Origin: Labilithrix sp.
Lineage (GTDB): Bacteria; Myxococcota_A; Polyangia; Polyangiales; Polyangiaceae
DNA length: 64,000 nucleotides
Direction: 5' to 3'
Assembly (NCBI GenBank): GCA_019637155.1
Contig: JAHBWE010000009.1
Span: forward strand, 186,001-250,000
In this document: positions 24,051-32,954 of the stretch, one piece after another
How the letters are laid out: every line of letters starts with the position of its first letter
Position numbering within the stretch: the stretch's first letter is position 1
Notes under the pieces: generated by a model
Databases searched by the model: none
What the model was told of the DNA's origin: nothing
Seen by the model: only the letters and a program-made list of their open reading frames with translations
Translations under genes and position numbers: made by a program

Positions 24051-24060
24051 GGAGGTTCTC

Positions 24061-24160
24061 AGCGTCGGGGGCTTCGCCCCCGACACCCCCACCCCAGACA
24101 CGGCCCTCGCGCGGAGCGCTCGGGGCGCTGCGCGCCCGCTTCTGGGGCCCCGGTTGGGGG
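24061..24160 (-). repeat. intergenic hairpin repeat, copy R2 (reverse)
   Basis: Reverse-oriented copy of the repeat at 1.4 kb. The terminal stem is at 24064-24084 with arms GTCGGGGGC / GCCCCCGAC around TTC, followed (minus-strand order) by the conserved block GCGCGAGGGCCGTGTCTGG and CCCAGAAGCGG, which matches the copy at 37.2 kb almost base for base. It lies directly after the TPR gene stop. Confidence 0.8.
24064..24084 (+). terminator. possible factor-dependent 3' end hairpin of the TPR gene
   Basis: Nine-base-pair perfect stem with a TTC loop, 13 bases after the TPR stop. No T-tract follows, so intrinsic termination is doubtful; it could stabilise the transcript end or assist Rho-type termination. 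It is also the terminal hairpin of the repeat element here. Confidence 0.3.
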
Positions 24161-24203
24161 GCTGCGGGTTGGGGGGTTCTTGGGAACGCGGTAGGCTTCG
24201 GGG

Positions 24204-24501
24204 GTGCGGGTCGTGGGGAAGCGGAAGCAGGGGGTTGGAGATCGTGACGGTCTCGACAAGCTCGTGCTGGAGCTCGGCGGTGGGGCGCCCAAGGGGGTTT
24301 TTCGCTACCGGACGCAGGAAGAGGCGAACCGAGATCGCGTACGGCGTCGCGGCGGAGCTCGCCGCGTCGGCGCTCGACCGCCTCGCCGCGCCGGCGCCGA
24401 AGCTGCGACCGACGGAGCGCACCACGATCGTCGAACCCGGCATTCTCGCCACGCCCGACGACGGCGGCATGCCCTTCACGACCGCCGCGGCCGCGGTGTG
24501 A
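24204..24501 (+). pseudogene. possible frameshifted small gene remnant
   Basis: Two overlapping plus-strand frames each look protein-like over half of this stretch. The first (from 24204) reads GDRDGLDKLVLELGGG and then APKGVFRYRTQEEANRDR, then turns into Arg-rich shadow sequence. The second takes over near 24335 with EIAYGVAAELAASALDRLAA to the stop at 24501. This looks like one short gene split by a frameshift, although two unrelated fragments or chance cannot be excluded. No known domain is recognised. Confidence 0.3.
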
Positions 24502-24532
24502 GCGCCGCTCGCGCGCGTGGTAGAGTTCTCTC

Positions 24533-24778
24533 GTGCAGGACACGTGCGCCGTCATGCTCGAGCGGTACCACGCGCTGCTGCGCGCGCAGGCTCCGCACGA
24601 GCGGCTCGCGCAGGCGATGGCCCTCTCCACGATGACGCGTGAGCTGGCGCTCGCAGGAATTCGCGCACGCTTTCCGAACGCCGACGCGCACGAGCTCGAC
24701 GTCCGGCTCGCCGTCCGCCTATACGGCCGCGACGCCGCGTGCAAGGTCTACGGCGAAGTCCCGGACGACGCGCGTTGA
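24533..24778 (+). CDS. small helical protein paired with nucleotidyltransferase
   Basis: 81 residues from a GTG. All-helical look, with YHALLRAQAPHERLAQAMAL and MTRELALAGIRARFPNADAHELDVRLAVRLYG. Proteins of this size and pattern commonly precede a nucleotidyltransferase-like gene in many bacterial genomes. The stop overlaps the next start by TTGA, so the two are translationally coupled. Whether it is an antitoxin-like partner is inference. No DNA-binding motif is apparent. Confidence 0.75.
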   Translation: MQDTCAVMLERYHALLRAQAPHERLAQAMALSTMTRELALAGIRARFPNADAHELDVRLAVRLYGRDAACKVYGEVPDDAR

Positions 24779-25350
24779 GCCCGCCGCCGGATGCGATCGC
24801 CGTCGCCCTGCGCGTCGCGGCGGCGATCGAAGCGGTCGGCGGTACGTACTTCGTCGGTGGCTCCGTCGCGAGCTCGCTCCAGGGCGAGCCTCGCTCCACG
24901 AACGACATCGACATCGTCGTCGAGCTGCCGCTCGGCCGGATCGACGCGCTCGCCGACGCGCTCGGCGCCGACTTCCAGGTCGATCGCGGCATGCTGCGCG
25001 ATGCGCTCCTCCACGGGCGCAGCTGCAACGTCTTCTACCTTCCTGTCTTGATGAAGATCGACCTGTTCGCGGTCGGCCCGCATCCCTACGACGAGATCGA
25101 GTTCGCGCGAAAGCGACGGATCCAGGTCCGGGCGGGTGGCGAGACGCTCGTCGTGAAGGCGCCTGAAGACACGATCGTGAGGAAGCTCCTCTGGTTCCGT
25201 GAGGGGGGAGGCGTCTCCGAGAAGCAATGGCGCGACGTCGTCGAGGTGCTGCGCGTGAGCGGCCCCGAGCTGGACGTCGCGTACCTCGATGCGTGGGCGG
25301 CGCGCCTCGGCCTCGGCGCGCTCCTCGCGAAGGCGCGGGCCGAGGCGTAG
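24775..25350 (+). CDS. nucleotidyltransferase-fold protein, AbiEii/DUF6036-like
   Basis: About 191 residues from a TTG overlapping the small upstream gene. Core motif near residue 25: GGTYFVGGSVASSLQGEPRS followed by TNDIDIVVEL, i.e. the GS and DxD signature of the polymerase-beta nucleotidyltransferase fold. A further acidic residue is in LMKIDLFAV, and the C-terminal half is helical (ETLVVKAPEDTIVRKLLWFR). Related families include AbiEii toxins and house-keeping nucleotidyltransferases. The stop lies 2 bases from the convergent DUF3857 gene. The upstream open frame to 24739 overlaps the partner gene and is unlikely. Confidence 0.8.
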   Translation: MSPPPDAIAVALRVAAAIEAVGGTYFVGGSVASSLQGEPRSTNDIDIVVELPLGRIDALADALGADFQVDRGMLRDALLHGRSCNVFYLPVLMKIDLFAVGPHPYDEIEFARKRRIQVRAGGETLVVKAPEDTIVRKLLWFREGGGVSEKQWRDVVEVLRVSGPELDVAYLDAWAARLGLGALLAKARAEA

Positions 25351-25352
25351 GG

Positions 25353-28300
25353 TCAGAGCCCCAGCGCGATCTCGCGTGCCAGCAGCTGGTCGGCGCTCTG
25401 GGTGAACTGGATGAACTTCTGGTACTCCGCGCCGGGCTGGACGCGGCCGGCGGGGATGTCGACGACGCGGACGAGGCGGATGGAGTTGCCCTCTACCGAG
25501 TCCTTCACCGTCACCGTGCGGTCGCCGTCCGAGAGCTCACCGGTGGGGAGCGACGACGGGAGGCGCATGTTCGTCGGCGTCACGATCTGGAAGTTCACCT
25601 CGACGTGCGAGCTCGTCGCGAGGAGGAGCGGCGTCTGCCGCTGCGGCAGCGACGCGATCTGCGCGATGTCGACCGCGAAGAGCTCCTTCAGGATGAGACG
25701 GCCCGGGCCCGCGGGGCGCGCGAGCTGGGGGACGTCGGCGCGGAGCTTGAGGACGAGCGGCATGTCGAGCGCGTCCTTGTTCTCGATCCGCATGTCCTTG
25801 AGGCGCGCGCCCGGGAGGTTGTTCGCGAGGAGGCGCGTCTCCACGAACTCGGAGCGCTTCGACTCCGCGACGCGATCGAAGAGCGCGCGGAGCGCGATGC
25901 CCATCCGGCCGACGTACGACTGCGTGATCTCCACCGACGCGGAGCCGTCCTCCTTCAAGGTCGCCCGACCGTCGAGGATGACGCCGTCGGCGTCGCCCAG
26001 CGCCGGCGTCGTCGCGCGCGGCGTGCCCGGCACGAGGCGGATCGCGGGCTGGCCGCGGAGGTCCGCCGGCACGTAGCCGAACGGCGCGAACTTGTCGCGG
26101 ATCGTGAGCCAGCGCTCGGCGGGCGCGTTCTTTTGCGTCGTCTCGATCCGGACGACGACGTTGTCGAAGCTCTCGACCTCGCTCATCTTGCCGATCGGCG
26201 GCATCGCGATGCGGCTCTTCACGAGCGCGAGCTCGGCGCGGAGGCTCAAGAGGCGCATCAGGTAGAAGAACGCGGACTGACGGCTCCCCGCGCGCCCCGT
26301 CACGACGCGGCGTCCGTCGTTCTCCTGCGCGTCCTGGATCGCCTCCGCGACGTACTTGTAGATTGCACGGGCCTGATCGTCCGGCCTCGTCGCGGGGATC
26401 CCCTTCACGATCGCGTTCGCGACCGCGATGAGGCGCGGGTCGAGCGGCGTCTCCTCGCTCGCCGCGTCGACGTAGCGGAGGAGCGTGTCGTCGAGGTTCA
26501 CGCCCCAGCCGATGCGTACGCTCGGGAGGAACTCGCGCGGGTTCGGCGCCTCGGGCTCCTCCACCGCGGGCGGGCTCTCGTCGACGCGCCAGCGCCGCTC
26601 GACGAAGGGGCCGCGCTCGGTGACGGTCGGCGCGGGGACCTGCCCCACCACCTCGGTCTCGACGTGGCGGTCCTTCGGCGACACGACGATGAACTCGCTC
26701 CGCCAGTAGCCCTTGTCGGCCTCGCGGAAGAACCAGTGCGGCCCGCGGTAGCGCCGTCCCTTGCCGCCCTCGCTCGGCATCATCGTGATGTGCTCCATCT
26801 CGAAGTAGTCGCCGACCTCGAGGTGAGGCATCGTGAGGGTGGGCTTGCCGGCGACGGTCTCGGGCTCGAGGATCGAGCCGTCCGGTTTGATGACGCGGAG
26901 GCGCAGGACGAGGCCGTCCGGCGGCTTCTGCTCCGCCTCCTTGTCGACCGCCTCTTGCGACTGCATGCGGACGATCTCGTGCTCGAGCATCTCGCTCGAG
27001 CCGTCGGAGTGCACCCAGACCGCGGCGTAGTCGAGGATGCGCGCGGCGGTGCCTTCCATCCGCTTGCCGCTCTTCTCCCAGGCCTCGAACTCCTTGATCA
27101 CCTTGCGCCCGTCGGTGCGGTACGGATCGAGCAGCGTCGCGCCTTCGACGATCTCCATCGCCTCGCGGATCTCCTGCCCCTTCGAGCCCGCCTGGAGCGC
27201 GGCCGCGAGCGCGGCGCGGAGCGCGGTCGTGTCGCCGGCGGCGTACTTCGCGTCGGCGAGGCGGAGGCGCGCGCCCGAGTCGGCGGGGTTCTTTTGGAGC
27301 GCCTTCTCGAGCTCTACCGCGGCCGCGCTCGGATCGCCCGAGCGCATGAGCACGTCGGCGATGCGCCCCGTGATCTCCTTCTTGTCGGGGCGGCGCTTCT
27401 CGAGGCGGCGCAGCTCCGCGATCGCCGCCGGCCAGTCGTGCCGCGCGAGCGCGCGATCGAGGTCGACCTCGGCGTCGGGATCGAGCTTCTTGATCCGCGC
27501 GGCGACCGCGTCGGCCTCCGTGAGCGAGCCGTCGCCTTCGAGCGCGCCGAGGTAGATGCCGAGCGCGTCGCGATCGTCGGGGAAGCGCTGGCTCAGCGCG
27601 AGCGCGGTGCTGGAGAGCTCCGCGCGCCAGCCGAGCCGCGCGTAGACGCGCGCGAGCTGCTCCGTGACCTGCGGCACCGCCGGCAGCTCCGCCGCGAGCT
27701 TGCGCAGCGGCTCGACCGCCTCGACGAGGCCGCGGGCCTCCGCGTCGTCGAGGAGGAGCCACGCGCGCGCGTACCAGAGGCGCGGGTCCGCGTTCGACGC
27801 GCGGGAGTAGAGCTCCTTCTCGTTGATGCGCCGCTGCTGGTCCGGGTACGCGGGATCGCGCTGCGCGTACTGCGCGGCGAAGAGGAGCGCGATCGGCGCC
27901 GCGTCCTTCGGCTCCACGAGCGGCTGGATGAGCGCGGACGCGACGTCGCTGAGCCCGTCGATCCACGACGCGTGCGCGGCGAGCATGCGCTGGAGCGGCG
28001 TGAGCCCGGGGTCGCGCCCCGCCGCGACCTCGGCGACCACGTCCGAGATCGGGTTCGGATCGTCGAGGACGGTGGGCGGCGAGACGCCGTACGGCTTGGA
28101 CGAGTCGCTGTCGCTCCCGATCGCCGCCCTTGTGCCGTCGAGGTTGAGGAGGCGGATCGAGCCGGCGTCCGCCATCACGCGCGCGAGGACGCGGTGGCGC
28201 CCGCGCGCGACGCGGACCGCGCCGCCGAAGCGCTGCCAGACGCCCCACTCGCGGAGATCGCGGTTCACGATCCGAACGTCGTCGACCCAGACCGCGATCG

Positions 28301-29153
28301 CGCCCTGCACCGCGACGAGCAGGTCACGCGGGGTCTTCGTGTCGAAGAACGTCTCGAGGTAATAGACGCCGTCGTCGTTCCGCTCGCTGCTCGCGACGAG
28401 GCAGCGATGACGCTCCGTCGCGAGGACGTGCGGGACGTTCCCGCGCAGCGGCTCCTCCGGCCACGAGGGCGGCCACGGCGACTTCTCGGCCGGGAACGAG
28501 CGGCGGCGATCCGGCGCCGTCCCGCGCCCGAACGGGCCCGCGATGCGCACGTTCTTCGCGCAGCCCATCCGCGTCGTGACGAGGTTGTCGTACGCCTCGC
28601 CGGTGACCTCGGCGCGGTCGAGCGCCTCCGCGGTCGACCACTCGTGGAGCTCCGCGAGCGCGCGCCAGCCGACGTTGCCGGGCGACGCGACGATCGCGTC
28701 GAGCGCGGCTCGGTTGTCCTTCCACAGGTTCGCGATGCTGCCGCGGAGGCCGACGAGGTGATGGGTCGAGATCCACGCCACGAGCTCTGCCGGGATCAGC
28801 TCGCTCTTCCGCGCGTGCCCCAGCGCCGCGATGTACTCGCGCGCGGCGGCGCGCGGATCGCCGTGCGTCTCGTCCCAGAGCGCGGCGCCGACGTTCGCGT
28901 AGAGGCCGCGGTCCTTGATCCCGTCGCCGGCGAGCTTCTTCCGCGCCGACTCCGCCCCCGCCGCGGTGCCGCCCGGCGCGAACATCTCGTCGAGGAGCCA
29001 GCGTCCGATCACCTCGCCGTCGTTCGAGGCGCGCCCATATTCACGCATGCGCGCGATGTCGACCGGCGTCCGCGCGTCGGGGAGGCCGCTCTCGCACGCC
29101 CCGAGCGCGAGGACGGTGAAGATCGCGAGCGTGAGCCGCAGCACCTTGATCAC
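25353..29153 (-). CDS. TPR - DUF3857 - transglutaminase-fold lipoprotein, catalytic Cys missing
   Basis: About 1266 residues. The GTG start overlaps the upstream paralogue stop (GTGA). Signal and lipobox: VIKVLRLTLAIFTVLALGAC. Order: a carbohydrate-binding-like beta region (about 170-300, VQGAIAVWVDDVRIVNRDL), a long TPR region (about 380-700), DUF3857 (about 715-900, WVHSDGSSEMLEHEIVRMQS) and a transglutaminase fold. At the catalytic position the paralogue has GDCKDKA; here the aligned segment is AGSRQSA around Ser957, so the nucleophile is lost. A C-terminal beta domain follows. Probably a binding or structural partner on the membrane facing the periplasm. The frame is open to 33602 but only as antisense to the neighbour. 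Confidence 0.85.
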   Translation of the reverse strand: MIKVLRLTLAIFTVLALGACESGLPDARTPVDIARMREYGRASNDGEVIGRWLLDEMFAPGGTAAGAESARKKLAGDGIKDRGLYANVGAALWDETHGDPRAAAREYIAALGHARKSELIPAELVAWISTHHLVGLRGSIANLWKDNRAALDAIVASPGNVGWRALAELHEWSTAEALDRAEVTGEAYDNLVTTRMGCAKNVRIAGPFGRGTAPDRRRSFPAEKSPWPPSWPEEPLRGNVPHVLATERHRCLVASSERNDDGVYYLETFFDTKTPRDLLVAVQGAIAVWVDDVRIVNRDLREWGVWQRFGGAVRVARGRHRVLARVMADAGSIRLLNLDGTRAAIGSDSDSSKPYGVSPPTVLDDPNPISDVVAEVAAGRDPGLTPLQRMLAAHASWIDGLSDVASALIQPLVEPKDAAPIALLFAAQYAQRDPAYPDQQRRINEKELYSRASNADPRLWYARAWLLLDDAEARGLVEAVEPLRKLAAELPAVPQVTEQLARVYARLGWRAELSSTALALSQRFPDDRDALGIYLGALEGDGSLTEADAVAARIKKLDPDAEVDLDRALARHDWPAAIAELRRLEKRRPDKKEITGRIADVLMRSGDPSAAAVELEKALQKNPADSGARLRLADAKYAAGDTTALRAALAAALQAGSKGQEIREAMEIVEGATLLDPYRTDGRKVIKEFEAWEKSGKRMEGTAARILDYAAVWVHSDGSSEMLEHEIVRMQSQEAVDKEAEQKPPDGLVLRLRVIKPDGSILEPETVAGKPTLTMPHLEVGDYFEMEHITMMPSEGGKGRRYRGPHWFFREADKGYWRSEFIVVSPKDRHVETEVVGQVPAPTVTERGPFVERRWRVDESPPAVEEPEAPNPREFLPSVRIGWGVNLDDTLLRYVDAASEETPLDPRLIAVANAIVKGIPATRPDDQARAIYKYVAEAIQDAQENDGRRVVTGRAGSRQSAFFYLMRLLSLRAELALVKSRIAMPPIGKMSEVESFDNVVVRIETTQKNAPAERWLTIRDKFAPFGYVPADLRGQPAIRLVPGTPRATTPALGDADGVILDGRATLKEDGSASVEITQSYVGRMGIALRALFDRVAESKRSEFVETRLLANNLPGARLKDMRIENKDALDMPLVLKLRADVPQLARPAGPGRLILKELFAVDIAQIASLPQRQTPLLLATSSHVEVNFQIVTPTNMRLPSSLPTGELSDGDRTVTVKDSVEGNSIRLVRVVDIPAGRVQPGAEYQKFIQFTQSADQLLAREIALGL

Positions 29154-32100
29154 TTGCCCACCGTATACGTGAGGGTTTGGCCGAGCTCGCGGTCGACCTG
29201 CTCGCAGAAGGCGCGGAAGGCGGGGTAGTCGCTCGCCGCGACGCGTGACTTCGTGAGCGCGATCGTCGTCTTGAGGCGGACGACGTTGCCGTTCGTCTCG
29301 GTCTCGACCTTGAAGGTGCCGAACGGGGTGGTGCCGGAGGCCGCGTGCGGCGCGCCGAGGACCTTCGCGCCTTGCGGGAGGCGGACCACCGTCTCGTTCT
29401 CCTCGGTCGTGAGCGCGCTGATGCGGAGCGACTGGCGCCGGCTCGAGAGCGCCGCGTAGCCGCGGACCATGTGCTCGCGCGCGCCCATCCCCACCGTGCG
29501 CGTGTCGCCGTCTTTGCGCGCGAACGAGGGCGCCTTCGCCTTCGCCTTGATCTCCACGTTGCTCTCGATGTCGTCGAGGTCGTTCGACGTCACGGACTGC
29601 ACGTCGAGCTGCGGGATCTCGCTCGCGAGGTCCTCCTGCACGCGCTGCTTCTGGGTCGCCTTCGCGTGGTAGCGGCCGCGCCACGACGACGCGTGCACGC
29701 CGCTGACGGACACGTTCCAGTCGATCTGCGCGGAGCCGTCGGCGTTCACCGCCGCCTCGATGCGCTTCGACGAGACGCTCTCGCTCGCGGGCGGCTCGGG
29801 GAGGTGCACGAGCTTCGGCTTGCCCTCGTTGATCTGGATCGCGAGCGCGCCGCGGTCCATCGCCGGCAGCTCGCCGGAGCCGGTGAACTCGGCGGTGCCG
29901 TCGAGGTACCAGTCGAGCGAGGGGACGTACGCGATCGCGTGGTCGAACGGCGCGAGGCTCGCGGGCTCCTGCTCGAAGTCGCCCTTCATCCCGGTGCGGA
30001 GGACCACGATCGTCGCGTTGATGCCGAGCTCCTTCAGCATCGTGACGATGAGGGTCGCCTTGTCTTTGCAGTCGCCGAAGCCGCGCGCGAAGATCTGCGC
30101 GCAGCGGTACGGCTTGAAGCCGTGGATGCCGAACTCGAGCGCGACGTAGCGCGTCTTTTGCACGACAAAGTCGTAAATAGCCTTGACCTTGTCTTTGTCG
30201 GTCTTGGCGTTCTTGGTGATCTCGAGCGCGCGGCGGCGGACCTCGTCGTCGGCGGTGAACTGGTCCTTCACGAGGCCCCAGTACCAGCGCCCCATGTCGT
30301 CCCAGCTCTTGTAGGTCGAGACGTGGACGTGGCCCAGCGTCTCCGCGAGCGGCGGCGCGCCGGGCTCCGGATCGAGCGGCGCGACGTTGGCGGCGGTGAA
30401 GCGCCAGACGCGGGAGCTCCCTTGCTCTTCGATCTTCTGCTGGAGGCCGGGGACGTTCGGCTTGTTGAAGTAGAACGTGCGCGTCTTCGGCGTGATGAGC
30501 ACGTACTCGGAGTGCGCGATCGGCTCGGTGGACTGGAGGTACGTGATCTCGCCGAAGTAGTCGGCGAACGCGTTGCGGTGCGCGACGTCCTCGACGCGGT
30601 ACTGGAGCTCCACCACGTCGCCGGGATCGAGGCGCGGGAAGTGGACGTAGAAGGCGCGCGCCGACGAGTACATCGCCATCGACGGGTTGTCGGTCGGGCC
30701 CTCGCCGCTCTCGATCGCCTCGTCGACGGTGCCGCTCTTGCGGTAGACCTTCGCCCCGCGGAGCTGCACCGTCTCGCTGTCGGCCTGGAAGCCGAAGCCG
30801 TACTCGCGCGCCTCCGCCGCGGCGGCGTCGGTGAGCGGCTGGAAGACGACCTGATGGAAGCGGCTCGCGAGGCCGTTCGGGAACACGGTCGTGACCTGAA
30901 GGTCGACGAGCGTGCGCCGCGTGCGGCCGTTCGCGGGCTCGCCGCGGCGCTTGAGGAACTCGGCGCTCGGGCGCGCGTAGACCTCGTCGGCGCGCGGGCG
31001 CGCGGGCTCGGTGTGCGCCACGTACTCGCGCACGTCCTTCTCTTGCGGCTTCAGCTCGAGCACCTTCTTGAGGAGGCGGAGCTGCTCGTCTGTCTGCCCT
31101 CCCACCGCGTAGACGTCGGCGAGCGAGCGCAGCGTCGCGACGTCCTCGGGCGCGAGGTCGAGCGAGCGGCGGAAGGTGGCGATCGCCTTCGGTCGATCGC
31201 CGAGCGCGACGTACGCCTTCGCCGCGGTCGCGAGCGAGCGCCCGGAGTCCGGGTTCGTCTCGAGGAGCCGCTCGATCCAGCGGTTCGCGAGGGCGGGGTT
31301 CCGCTTCGCGAGCGCGAGCTCGATGCGGTCGGTGAGCATCTGCGTGTCGTCGTAGCGGAGCGTCGCGTAGCGGGCGGCCGTCTCCTCCATCTCGGAGACG
31401 CGATCGAGGTCGCGCAGCGCGGCGGTGTTCGCGCGGAGGAGCGCGACCGAGCGCGGGCGGCGATCGAGCGCGCGCTGCAGCATCGAGAGCGCGGTCTCGC
31501 GGAGGCCGGCCTCGGAGAAGAGCTCGACGTGGGCGAGGTTCGCGGGGACGTTGTCGGGATCGAGCGCGAGGACCTTGTCGAAGTAGGGGACCGCGTCGCG
31601 CCAGTTCGCGCCGCCGCGCGCGTGGGCGGCGCGGGCGATGAGCGCGTCGATGCGGTCCTCGAGCGACGTGTCCTTGTTCTTGCGGACGAGGTCCTCCGCC
31701 TTGTCGAGCCAGATCGCGTGCTGGTTGCGGTTCTCGGCGAGGTCGCCGGCGAGGAGGCAGCGCTGCACGGTCGGCGCCTTCTCGGCCGCGCGCACCGCGA
31801 GATCGCGCGCGCGGCGCTCCGCCGGATCGTCCGAGCTCGTGAGCACGAGGTAGCGCGCGTACGCCTCGAGCGACGCCGGCGTCGCCGCACCGGCGGTGAG
31901 CTTCTCGAACGCGGTGACGGGCCCGCTCACGGCGGGAGAGGGCGGCTTCTCGCCCTTCTTGAAGCGCACCGCCGCGGCCTCGCGCGCGTGCGACGGATCG
32001 GGATCCGACTCGAGCTGCCGGTCCGGCGCGCCGCTCGGATCGGCGAGGCGGAGGGAGAACATCGGCGCGTCGTCGTCGCCGCAGACCTTCACCGTGAGGC

Positions 32101-32842
32101 GGTGCCAGCTCGCGTCGCGCATCGTGAGCGTCACGCCGAAGCGATCGCTGTCGAGGTCGCGGTACTTGGGATCCTTCAGCACCTCGATGCCGTCGAAGAA
32201 GACCTTCGTCGCGCCGCTCGCGCCGAGCCACACCGAGAAGGGACGCGGCGCGTTCTTCGCCCGCGGATCGCGCACGAACGTCGTCGCGTAGCCGCAGACC
32301 ATCTCTTGCGGGCGCATCATCGCGCCGAGGTCGACCCACCCGTACGGGAACGCGTCGGGGGTCAGGCGGTTGCCGACCTGGCGCTCCTTGCCCTCGTAGG
32401 TGCGCGCCATGCTGAGCGCGTCGGCGAGCTCCTCCTCCGGGCCGAAGCTGCGATCGAGGCCGGTCTTGCCTTCGTTGTCGAAGGGACCCGCCACGACCCA
32501 GCGGCTCACGAACCCGAGCGCGCGGATCTTCGACTTCGCGGCGGTGAGGTCGCCGCGGCGGCGGCGGGCGTAGGCCTCGAGGAGCCCGGCGTAGACGCGG
32601 AGCGGCGGGGCGACGGCGGGCTCGCGCGCGAGGGCGCCGAGCGTCTCCTCGACCTGGGCGGGCTCGCCTTGATCCCACTCCTGCCAGATCTGGCGGAGCG
32701 GGACGTAGCCGAGCGGCATTCCTCCGCGGACCACGTCGTCGGACAGCTTCGTCAGCCGCGGGAGCCGCTGCCCCACGTCCGCGGCGGCGAGGCCGGGCAC
32801 CACGGCGAAGAGCACCGCGCAGAAGAAGAGGAGACGCTTCAC
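29150..32842 (-). CDS. exported TPR - DUF3857 - transglutaminase-like protein
   Basis: 1230 residues with signal peptide MKRLLFFCAVLFAVVPGLAAA. Order: helical region, beta-sandwich ligand-binding-like segment (about 110-260, VAGPFDNEGKTGLD and FSVWLGASGATKVFFDGIEV), TPR units (about 300-620), DUF3857 (about 640-830) and a transglutaminase core with intact Cys925 in GDCKDKATLIVTMLKELGI, and FDHAIAYVPSLDWYLDGTAEF supplying the His and Asp positions. A beta-rich C-terminal domain ends the protein. Family members are periplasmic or surface proteins of unknown substrate. First of two tandem paralogues; the second, overlapping by GTGA, lacks the Cys. Probably one complex. Confidence 0.87.
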   Translation of the reverse strand: MKRLLFFCAVLFAVVPGLAAADVGQRLPRLTKLSDDVVRGGMPLGYVPLRQIWQEWDQGEPAQVEETLGALAREPAVAPPLRVYAGLLEAYARRRRGDLTAAKSKIRALGFVSRWVVAGPFDNEGKTGLDRSFGPEEELADALSMARTYEGKERQVGNRLTPDAFPYGWVDLGAMMRPQEMVCGYATTFVRDPRAKNAPRPFSVWLGASGATKVFFDGIEVLKDPKYRDLDSDRFGVTLTMRDASWHRLTVKVCGDDDAPMFSLRLADPSGAPDRQLESDPDPSHAREAAAVRFKKGEKPPSPAVSGPVTAFEKLTAGAATPASLEAYARYLVLTSSDDPAERRARDLAVRAAEKAPTVQRCLLAGDLAENRNQHAIWLDKAEDLVRKNKDTSLEDRIDALIARAAHARGGANWRDAVPYFDKVLALDPDNVPANLAHVELFSEAGLRETALSMLQRALDRRPRSVALLRANTAALRDLDRVSEMEETAARYATLRYDDTQMLTDRIELALAKRNPALANRWIERLLETNPDSGRSLATAAKAYVALGDRPKAIATFRRSLDLAPEDVATLRSLADVYAVGGQTDEQLRLLKKVLELKPQEKDVREYVAHTEPARPRADEVYARPSAEFLKRRGEPANGRTRRTLVDLQVTTVFPNGLASRFHQVVFQPLTDAAAAEAREYGFGFQADSETVQLRGAKVYRKSGTVDEAIESGEGPTDNPSMAMYSSARAFYVHFPRLDPGDVVELQYRVEDVAHRNAFADYFGEITYLQSTEPIAHSEYVLITPKTRTFYFNKPNVPGLQQKIEEQGSSRVWRFTAANVAPLDPEPGAPPLAETLGHVHVSTYKSWDDMGRWYWGLVKDQFTADDEVRRRALEITKNAKTDKDKVKAIYDFVVQKTRYVALEFGIHGFKPYRCAQIFARGFGDCKDKATLIVTMLKELGINATIVVLRTGMKGDFEQEPASLAPFDHAIAYVPSLDWYLDGTAEFTGSGELPAMDRGALAIQINEGKPKLVHLPEPPASESVSSKRIEAAVNADGSAQIDWNVSVSGVHASSWRGRYHAKATQKQRVQEDLASEIPQLDVQSVTSNDLDDIESNVEIKAKAKAPSFARKDGDTRTVGMGAREHMVRGYAALSSRRQSLRISALTTEENETVVRLPQGAKVLGAPHAASGTTPFGTFKVETETNGNVVRLKTTIALTKSRVAASDYPAFRAFCEQVDRELGQTLTYTVGK

Positions 32843-32954
32843 GGCGCAGGGTTTTCCGCCGCGCGCTCCCCCGCGTCAAGGTCAGCGAGATGGCGCTCGA
32901 GTTGCAATGCTCGCGTTCGTGCCTCCCTCCGCCATCTGGTGTAAGAACGACCTC

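Noticed and set aside
25227-32944. Two plus-strand frames of over 1100 residues opposite the DUF3857 genes
   Set aside because: Antisense shadow; the opposite strand has signal peptides, DUF3857 and transglutaminase motifs.
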